From Hahella ganghwensis DSM 17046 (GTDB lineage Bacteria; Pseudomonadota; Gammaproteobacteria; Pseudomonadales; Oleiphilaceae): a stretch of DNA of 64,000 bases. Below the pieces are notes generated by a model, which saw nothing but the letters and a program-made list of their open reading frames with translations, was not told the DNA's origin and ran no database searches. The stretch covers positions 1 through 64,000 of the forward strand of contig NZ_AQXX01000129.1 in NCBI RefSeq assembly GCF_000376785.1, given 5' to 3'. The position numbers were made by a program, and so were the translations under genes. This document shows positions 58,436 through 64,000 of this stretch, piece after piece; the stretch's first letter is position 1; each line of letters begins with the position of its first letter.

Positions 58436-59839
58436 ATGGCTAAAGACTTCGAAGGGCAATGGGATTTTCTTCCGGTTGCCCTGGATCTGAAAAATAAGGC
58501 TTGTCTGGTGCTGGGTGACGGAGAGCAGGCTGCACGTAAAAGTGAACTACTGCTGAAAGCCGGTGCCAATGTGAGACTCGTGGTGGCAAGCCCGGAGTCT
58601 GAAGCACTAGAGGAGTTGGGAGAGGCTCGAGCAGTTTCTTTCATCTGTTCACCCTATGAGTCTTCGATGTTGGATGATGTGTCAATCGTTGTGGCAGCAT
58701 CTGATAATCCTGAACTGAATGCACTGGTGGCTCGTCATTGCCAGGAAAAGCATTTGCCCGTGAACGTGGTAGAAAACCCCGCGCTCAGCAGTTTTATCTT
58801 TCCTTCGATTATAGATCGTCACCCGGTTCTGGTGTCTGTCAGCAGTAGCGGAGATGCGCCAGTACTGACACGTCTTTTACGCAACCGTCTTGAATCGACT
58901 ATCCCGCATGGAGTCGGGCGGCTGGCCGAGTTGGCAGCCAAATATCGGGGCGCGGTAAAAGCGAAATTCCAGCACATCAATCAGCGAAGAAAGTTCTGGG
59001 AGCAGACTCTGGAAGGGGCCATTGCCGACCTTGTTTATGCCGGAAGGATGGACAAGGCAGACAAGTTGATTCAGGAGTCCCTGGAAAAGATAGATGTTGA
59101 TGCCAGAGGGGAAGTGTATTTGGTGGGCGCCGGCCCAGGAGACACAGACCTGCTGACCTTCAGGGCTTTGCGCCTGATGCGTCAGGCAGATGTCGTTTTG
59201 TATGATCGACTTGTCTCACCCGCAATTCTTGATCTGGTGCGGCGGGATGCCAAAAAAATTAACGTGGGTAAGGCACGTTCCAACCATACGTTACCTCAGG
59301 GGGAAATAAACCAACTGCTGATTGATCTGGCCAAAAAGGGAAATCGAGTGCTCAGACTAAAAGGAGGAGACCCTTTTATCTTTGGGCGCGGAGGTGAGGA
59401 GATCGACCGGCTTGCTGATGCTGATATTCCTTTTCAGGTAGTTCCCGGTATTACGGCTGCTGCAGGATGTGCGTCCTACTCAGGTATTCCCCTGACTCAC
59501 CGTGATTATTCGCAGTCAGTCAGGTTTGTCACAGGGCATCTCAAGAACGACACCTGTGATTTACCCTGGAATGAATTTGTTCAGGAACATCAAACCCTGG
59601 TGTTTTATATGGGATTGGTGGGGTTGCCGATTATTGCAGAACAATTAATGGCTCACGGTATGCGGAAAGATATGCCGATAGCCCTGATTTCCAGGGGAAC
59701 TTTGCCTGATCAGAAGGTGTTGACTGGTACGCTGGAAGATATCACAGGGAAGGTTGAGAACAATGAGGTCCATGGGCCGACAATCATCATTATTGGTGAT
59801 GTGGTCAGATTAAGGGAAAAGCTGGATTGGATGAATTGA
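58436..59839 (+). CDS. cysG: Siroheme synthase (multifunctional)
   Basis: 467 residues. The N-terminal Rossmann dehydrogenase/ferrochelatase domain (about 1-210) has CLVLGDGEQAARKSELLLKAG and VVAASDNPELNALVA; the C-terminal uroporphyrinogen-III C-methyltransferase domain has VYLVGAGPGDTDLLTFRAL, VLYDRLVSPAILDL and RLKGGDPFIFGRGGEE. It makes siroheme for sulfite and nitrite reductases. The Gly loop reads GDGEQAA where GGGxVA is commoner; no other residue looks damaged. Confidence 0.96.
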   Translation: MAKDFEGQWDFLPVALDLKNKACLVLGDGEQAARKSELLLKAGANVRLVVASPESEALEELGEARAVSFICSPYESSMLDDVSIVVAASDNPELNALVARHCQEKHLPVNVVENPALSSFIFPSIIDRHPVLVSVSSSGDAPVLTRLLRNRLESTIPHGVGRLAELAAKYRGAVKAKFQHINQRRKFWEQTLEGAIADLVYAGRMDKADKLIQESLEKIDVDARGEVYLVGAGPGDTDLLTFRALRLMRQADVVLYDRLVSPAILDLVRRDAKKINVGKARSNHTLPQGEINQLLIDLAKKGNRVLRLKGGDPFIFGRGGEEIDRLADADIPFQVVPGITAAAGCASYSGIPLTHRDYSQSVRFVTGHLKNDTCDLPWNEFVQEHQTLVFYMGLVGLPIIAEQLMAHGMRKDMPIALISRGTLPDQKVLTGTLEDITGKVENNEVHGPTIIIIGDVVRLREKLDWMN

Positions 59840-59844
59840 ATTAA

Positions 59845-59870
59845 AAAAACGGGGCAGAAGCCCCGTTTTT
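59845..59870. terminator. Bidirectional terminator between cysG and the DAHP synthase gene
   Basis: AAAAACGGGG, six-base loop, CCCCGTTTTT: ten paired bases with A and T tracts on both sides, ending both converging genes. Confidence 0.93.
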
Positions 59871-59884
59871 TATTTGTATTCTGA

Positions 59885-60958
59885 TTATTCGATTCTGCTC
59901 GGTAGCGCGTCTTTGAGCTTGGCATGCATTTCACGCAGGCTCTTTTCGGTTGCTTCCCAATCGATGCAGGCATCAGTGATAGATACACCGTACTTCAGCT
60001 GCGAAAGATCTTCCGGAATAGGTTGGTTACCCCAGTGAATATTGCTTTCCACCATCAAACCGACAATCGATTTGTTGCCTTCAAGGATCTGGTGTGCAAC
60101 GTCCATCATCACCAGAGGCTGGTTGGCGGGATCTTTGCTCGAATTTGCATGACTGCAATCCACCATAACAGCTTCACGCAGTTTGGCTTTTTTCAGGTCC
60201 TGCTCACAATGCGCCACACTTACGGTGTCATAATTGGGCTTTCCATCGCCACCACGTAGTACAACGTGGCCATAGGCGTTGCCTTTGGTACGAATGATGG
60301 ATACCTGGCCCTGGGGGTTGATGCCCAGGAAAGAATGAGGATGAGACACTGATTTCATCGCGTTTACTGCGACGGTCAGGCTGCCGTCAGTTCCGTTTTT
60401 AAACCCGATCGGCATGGACAGGCCGCTGCTCATTTCCCTGTGGGTTTGAGATTCGGTGGTCCGTGCTCCAATGGCTGACCAGGAGATTGTGTCCTGGAGA
60501 TACTGGGGAGAAATCGGATCGAGTGCTTCTGTAGCAGTAGCGATACCCATCTCAGCCAGGTCCACCAGTAACTGGCGGCCAATATGCAGACCCTTTTCGA
60601 CGTCAAATGAATCGTCGATGTTAGGATCGTTAATCAAGCCTTTCCAGCCAATTGTGGTACGGGGCTTTTCAAAATAAACCCGCATAACCAGATATAACGT
60701 ATCTTCCAGCTCTTCTGACAGAGCCTTCAGACGCTTAGCGTAGTCTTTCGCCGCTTCGATATCGTGAATCGAGCAGGGACCAATCACGACAAACAGGCGA
60801 TGATCTTTTCTATCGAGAATGTCACGGATCGTCTGCCGTCCTTTATAGACGGTTTGTTCTGCTGTTTCGGATAAGGGGATTTCTGCCTTCAGGCGATCAG
60901 GTGTAATGAGAATGTCCTGGCTGATGACATTAACGTTATCAATCTGGTGTACTGACAT
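59885..60958 (-). CDS. 3-deoxy-7-phosphoheptulonate synthase (class I, AroFGH type)
   Basis: 357 residues. RLFVVIGPCSIHDIEAAKDYAKRL, VMRVYFEKPRTTIGWKGLINDP, SWSAIGARTTESQTHREMSSGLS, GFKNGTDG and VDCSHANSSKDP are the E. coli AroG/AroF/AroH-type blocks. It is the first committed step of the shikimate pathway; aroC in the window is its last. Which feedback class (Tyr, Phe or Trp) is not certain from the sequence. Upstream, minus-strand, no trp or tyr attenuator is visible. Confidence 0.93.
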   Translation of the reverse strand: MSVHQIDNVNVISQDILITPDRLKAEIPLSETAEQTVYKGRQTIRDILDRKDHRLFVVIGPCSIHDIEAAKDYAKRLKALSEELEDTLYLVMRVYFEKPRTTIGWKGLINDPNIDDSFDVEKGLHIGRQLLVDLAEMGIATATEALDPISPQYLQDTISWSAIGARTTESQTHREMSSGLSMPIGFKNGTDGSLTVAVNAMKSVSHPHSFLGINPQGQVSIIRTKGNAYGHVVLRGGDGKPNYDTVSVAHCEQDLKKAKLREAVMVDCSHANSSKDPANQPLVMMDVAHQILEGNKSIVGLMVESNIHWGNQPIPEDLSQLKYGVSITDACIDWEATEKSLREMHAKLKDALPSRIE

Positions 60959-61210
60959 AATTTTTCCGTGTTTTCTATAGCGTTCAAGGCGTTACTATCT
61001 GGCTCGACAGGGCCGTTATACTGCGCTAATCAAGGGGTAAATGCAATCAAGATCAAGGGGAGCCGTCACACTATTTCACATATACTGCATTTAACATATT
61101 GCAGCAATGCGCCTACATAGGAAGTAGGTACAAAGCAGGTAAGTGTGAAACATACTGAAATATGAAGAAGGGTATTTGGTAATGATCAATAAGCGGCCAA
61201 AACGAGGCTT

Positions 61211-61245
61211 CTGTCTCGGGTATTTCTGACAAATGCCCGAGACAG
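61211..61245 (-). terminator. Strong hairpin downstream of the 56-residue small gene
   Basis: CTGTCTCGGGTATTT (61211-61225) pairs with AAATGCCCGAGACAG (61231-61245): fifteen base pairs with one wobble and a five-base loop, 11 bases beyond the small gene stop in its reading direction. It is followed (minus strand) by AAGCCTCGTTTT, so terminator or 3'-end stabiliser. Confidence 0.6.
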
Positions 61246-61256
61246 ACCTAAAGTCG

Positions 61257-61427
61257 TCAGATTTCGCAATGTGGCAGGTAAGGAAACGCCTGTAAAGGTC
61301 TGTTGTCTCTGCGTCTTTCTGTGCGTCGACGGTTGACGACGGTTTCCGGATGATAATCTTCCGGTAGCTTGGTGATTTTGGTAAGGCGGCGATCAAACCG
61401 ACGACGATCTTTCGTCAAATCATACAT
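61257..61427 (-). CDS. Small Arg-rich protein of unknown function (56 residues)
   Basis: An ATG at 61427 (minus strand) follows GACAAGGAGGACTCGAC, a perfect AAGGAGG Shine-Dalgarno with good spacing. The 56-residue product begins MYDLTKDRRRFDRRLTKITK and later has TVVNRRRTERRRDNRP, that is three Arg-rich clusters and many Asp/Glu, then a Phe/Tyr/Pro tail. No membrane segment or known domain. The gene runs towards the DAHP synthase gene on the same strand, about 300 bp before it, but a strong hairpin lies just after the stop. A similar charged pattern suggests an RNA-, DNA- or protein-binding role; that is inference. Confidence 0.6.
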   Translation of the reverse strand: MYDLTKDRRRFDRRLTKITKLPEDYHPETVVNRRRTERRRDNRPLQAFPYLPHCEI

Positions 61428-61895
61428 GTCGAGTCCTCCTTGTCTTTGTTATGGACCCACGTATTAGCATAGCAATGATAAACGACGTTGGTGATATCAA
61501 TTGTTCATAATAAGGGACTGCCAATAACTCTTGGTTTTTAACAGTTTCATGATTTTAGGCGCCATTAGCACTGAGCTGTTTCAAATTGTTAAGCGAATTT
61601 AAGGGAATAGTCTATTCGGGCGGCTGACAAGGAAGCCGTTTATCATCCATTATGATGTTCTATACTGAGTCTGTGTGAGCGCGATTCTTTGACAATTGCC
61701 TGTGGATGAATTCTCAAGTATTGCCTTTTGTCACAGCCAAAAGATAAGTACAAATCTACACAGTCAAGCATACGTGTCCATTGAAAGGTTGCGGAATTTT
61801 TTAACACAGCAATGGCAATGCAGGTGACTTTTGAAAGGTTTTCGAAGTTCCTGCTTTAAAGATTTTTCCACTACACCGGTTATGATAACTCCAGG
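61428..61895. other. 468-bp gap between the small gene and the DUF1631-like gene
   Basis: I see no gene on either strand; the open frame at 61764-62213 on the minus strand is mostly a shadow of the next gene. It must hold promoters for the small gene (minus) and the DUF1631-like gene (plus). No clear boxes found. Confidence 0.4.
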
Positions 61896-63731
61896 ATGAT
61901 TTTCGCAGTGATTCCAGAAAAGGACCACGATACTCCACCCACATCGATCAATGTCGATCAACTGGCTTCTGCGCTTCTGCGTGTCAATCTCGAAGAAACA
62001 GAAAATATATTTCGACTTGCGGGTACCAAGCTGATTGAAAGTGACGAGGACCGACATGCGGTTGCCACCAAGCTTGCGGATATTAGCCGGGAAAAGAAGC
62101 ATCAGCTCAGAGATGTTATTAAACAGCTCAATCAGGATATGGGGGGGCTGGACCGGTCCATAATCAACTGCCTTGTGTTTATGAACCGGGCGACCGAGAC
62201 CTGGCAGGCGCAAACACCGTTGGATCCTTTCGTCAGAAAGTCGCTGATGCGCAGGCGATACATACTGGCGGCACTATTGCTGGATCAGCCGGAGTTTGTA
62301 TTGGAGCCTTCCCATCCTGTTAATGAAATTCTGGGGTTGGTGGAGGATCTGTTTCTCGGCTGGGAAGAGGATAAGGGGCAGCCTCCTACATTTGTTATGA
62401 AGTCCCTCAATGTATTGACACGATTGTTGGATGCCGATCATTGTCTGATCAGAGAGGAGCAGGAACTTGCTCGTGACGCCTTATTTGGCGAGTGGGAGAA
62501 GGAACAAAAACGGAGAAAGATGATGGAAGATCGCCTGATTCAGACGGAGCTGGGTTTGGATAATGTTTGGTATGCTCAGCAATTGGCTATACAGACAATC
62601 AATAAATTTGCCTTAGGTAAATTATTGCCACCGGAAGTCAGCCATTTTCTGTCGACAGTATGGCTGGACTCAATGAGGTTGATGGTGCTTTCCAAAGGAG
62701 AGGAAAGCAGGGAATACCAATTGATGTACAAACTGACTGACCGTATCGTGTTTACTTACAAGGGGCAGCATAACTCCGGTCAGATGCAGCGGGTTTATGA
62801 TTATGCAGGGCAACTGGTGGATGAACTGCAGAATCATCTGCACAGTCTTGATAATAATACTGAGGAAAAAGAAAAGCAGTTATCCATTCTCCAGTATGTG
62901 ATTCTCGATATCGTCAAGCAGCAAGAAGTTCCCAGGGAAGAGTTCAAGACTCTGGAGAGCGAAATAGCCGACCAGGAAAAAGTTGACGCATCCGCGGTGA
63001 TTGAGGGCCTGAGAAGCTTACAGGGCAAATGGTACCGCAGATTTGATCGTATTTGTCGTCTCGTGCATATCTTACCCCGGCAGCAGGCGATTCTTTGGGG
63101 GGATTTCAGTGGAAGAAAGGTGGCGCTGGAACCGGCAATGCAGTTTCATCAGGCATTGGCTTCCGGGAAGATCGTTGAGGTTGCGCCGTCCACAAGAATG
63201 CAGGAAATTTGTGCCAAGGTGGCACAGGATGTTGTGACCACAGACATCGAGCATCGAAAAGCCCTGCAGAAAAAGCTCGACGAAGAGCGTAGCATCCGAG
63301 CCGCAGCGAAAGCCAAAGCTGAGGAGGAAGCCAGGGCCATCATGGCGGCCAGAGAAGAGGCCAGGAGAAAGCTGGAGGCAGAGAAGGCCGAAAGGGATGA
63401 GAGAATGCGCCAGCAGGCTCTGGAAGAGGAAGAACGTACACGCCTGGAGGCGGAAAGTGAAGCTTTGGAGGCAATCGACAGCCTGAGAATAGGGGGCTGG
63501 GCAGCATTTGAAAAAGACGGCAGGGAAATCAGAGCTAAACTTGGAGTACGTTTCAATGCCACAGGGAGGTTGGTGTTTGTGGATGAATTTGGAATGAAAC
63601 TCGCCGAGCTGCAGCGCGATGAGGCAAAGAGCTTGATTCTGGAAGGCAGGTTCAGGTTGCTGGGGGCTGATGCGGAGCTCGAAGAAAGGCTCTCAAGAGC
63701 CGTTGGGCGTATCGGGATTGCTAAGAGGTGA
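61896..63731 (+). CDS. DUF1631-like protein
   Basis: 611 residues. The opening part has LVFMNRATETWQAQTPLDPF and MRRRYILAALLLDQPEFVLEPSHPVNEILGLVEDLF, where the conserved region of DUF1631 proteins (often annotated as thymidine-phosphorylase-like) has similar blocks. A long Ala/Glu/Arg coiled coil runs about 455-525 (EEEARAIMAAREEARRKLEA). The last about 80 residues (SLRIGGWAAFEKDGREIRAKL, GRLVFVDEFGMKLAEL) resemble the PilZ-like C-terminal end of DUF1631. Function unknown. Its TGA is four bases from the next ATG, so the two are coupled. Confidence 0.6.
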   Translation: MIFAVIPEKDHDTPPTSINVDQLASALLRVNLEETENIFRLAGTKLIESDEDRHAVATKLADISREKKHQLRDVIKQLNQDMGGLDRSIINCLVFMNRATETWQAQTPLDPFVRKSLMRRRYILAALLLDQPEFVLEPSHPVNEILGLVEDLFLGWEEDKGQPPTFVMKSLNVLTRLLDADHCLIREEQELARDALFGEWEKEQKRRKMMEDRLIQTELGLDNVWYAQQLAIQTINKFALGKLLPPEVSHFLSTVWLDSMRLMVLSKGEESREYQLMYKLTDRIVFTYKGQHNSGQMQRVYDYAGQLVDELQNHLHSLDNNTEEKEKQLSILQYVILDIVKQQEVPREEFKTLESEIADQEKVDASAVIEGLRSLQGKWYRRFDRICRLVHILPRQQAILWGDFSGRKVALEPAMQFHQALASGKIVEVAPSTRMQEICAKVAQDVVTTDIEHRKALQKKLDEERSIRAAAKAKAEEEARAIMAAREEARRKLEAEKAERDERMRQQALEEEERTRLEAESEALEAIDSLRIGGWAAFEKDGREIRAKLGVRFNATGRLVFVDEFGMKLAELQRDEAKSLILEGRFRLLGADAELEERLSRAVGRIGIAKR

Positions 63732-63734
63732 TCT

Positions 63735-64000
63735 ATGCATAACAAAAATCCTCTGGATGATAACCTTAGAACAGAGCCGAGACTTCCACATAATGAAGTG
63801 ATTTATGTGGAAATAAAGTCATCCGGTGCTGTAGAAAGTAGTGAACTTGGTCCGGTTATCAGGGCCTCGGAAACAGTAGACATATCGGCTAATGGCATAC
63901 AGGTTAGGCTGTCTCAACCATTGCGTGTCGGTGCTTTTATAGAGCTTGGTATTATTCGCGAGAAAACCGGGGATCGTTATGATCTTGTGGCGGAGGTTCG
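63735..64000 (+). CDS. PilZ-domain protein with c-di-GMP-binding motifs (cut by window edge)
   Basis: 88 codons are visible from ATG 63735, behind AAGAGGTGA overlapping the previous stop. RTEPR (RxxxR) near 12-16 and DISANG (DxSxxG) near 49-54 are the two c-di-GMP-binding motifs of PilZ domains, so this protein, unlike PilZ at 24538, should bind c-di-GMP. VRLSQPLRVGAFIELGI continues the beta barrel. The C terminus is beyond the window. Role likely in c-di-GMP-controlled surface behaviour, with the DUF1631-like protein as partner. Confidence 0.8.
   Translation, partial: MHNKNPLDDNLRTEPRLPHNEVIYVEIKSSGAVESSELGPVIRASETVDISANGIQVRLSQPLRVGAFIELGIIREKTGDRYDLVAEV

Noticed and set aside
63149-63745. 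198-codon minus-strand open frame at the end of the DUF1631-like gene
   Set aside because: Ser/Ala-rich shadow of the Ala/Glu/Arg coiled coil on the plus strand.

Overview
The window looks like a chromosomal segment of a free-living, probably marine gammaproteobacterium of the Pseudomonas/Marinobacter/Hahella/Oceanospirillales type. The core gene orders leuCDB-asd-fimV-truA-trpF, accD-folC-dedD-cvpA-purF-metZ, ftsK-lolA-rarA-crcB-serS-cysG and pilZ-tatD are all typical of that group. fimV, pilZ and an asd/leuB neighbourhood fit a bacterium with type IV pili. I cannot name a genus from sequence alone. I see no rRNA, tRNA or CRISPR in the window.

Layout. (1) 1-265: the start of an IS5-family transposase running off the left edge, with a likely insertion-sequence end and CTAG target site. 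(2) 266-801: no convincing gene. (3) 802-23296: a surface-polysaccharide (O-antigen or capsule) locus, visibly more AT-rich than the rest. Block A (802-16552) has two large two-domain glycosyltransferases, an epimerase, two paralogous GT8-like transferases, a GT4-like transferase, two methyltransferases, an MBOAT/SGNH acylation pair, a Wzm/Wzt ABC exporter and a sulfotransferase. A GT2 gene at 16610-17542 stands alone on the minus strand and carries a run of ten C inside its reading frame, so it may be phase-variable. Block B (17756-23296) has a GT2, a WecA/WbpL-type initiating phosphotransferase, a WbpM-type dehydratase and a GDP-mannose pyrophosphorylase. (4) 23360-24313: znuA on the minus strand behind a Zur-box-like operator, without znuBC. 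(5) 24538-32286: pilZ, tatD, a hydrolase, a DUF4892 protein, a patatin, prmB, aroC and an MFS transporter that lacks a normal start codon. (6) 32356-37882: LysR regulator divergent from leuCDB, then asd. (7) 38423-51850: fimV, truA, trpFBA, accD, folC, dedD, cvpA, purF, metZ. (8) 52069-59839: ftsK to cysG. (9) 59885-60958: DAHP synthase on the minus strand, followed by a 56-residue Arg-rich small gene with a perfect Shine-Dalgarno, also on the minus strand. (10) 61896-64000: a DUF1631-like protein translationally close to a c-di-GMP-type PilZ protein cut by the right edge.

How it works together. The glycan locus can start a chain on undecaprenyl phosphate (WbpL/WbpM pair), build and decorate it (glycosyl, methyl, acyl and sulfate transfer) and export it through Wzm/Wzt. 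It needs precursors made elsewhere: there is no phosphomannomutase and there are no rhamnose genes here. The rest is mostly housekeeping: leucine, tryptophan, chorismate, methionine, purine, folate, fatty-acid and siroheme synthesis, chromosome segregation (FtsK), lipoprotein transport (LolA) and polar/pilus functions (FimV, PilZ). The most interesting points are the C10 tract, the unusual two-domain glycosyltransferases, the decoration set of the polysaccharide, the overlooked small gene and the missing start codon of the MFS gene.
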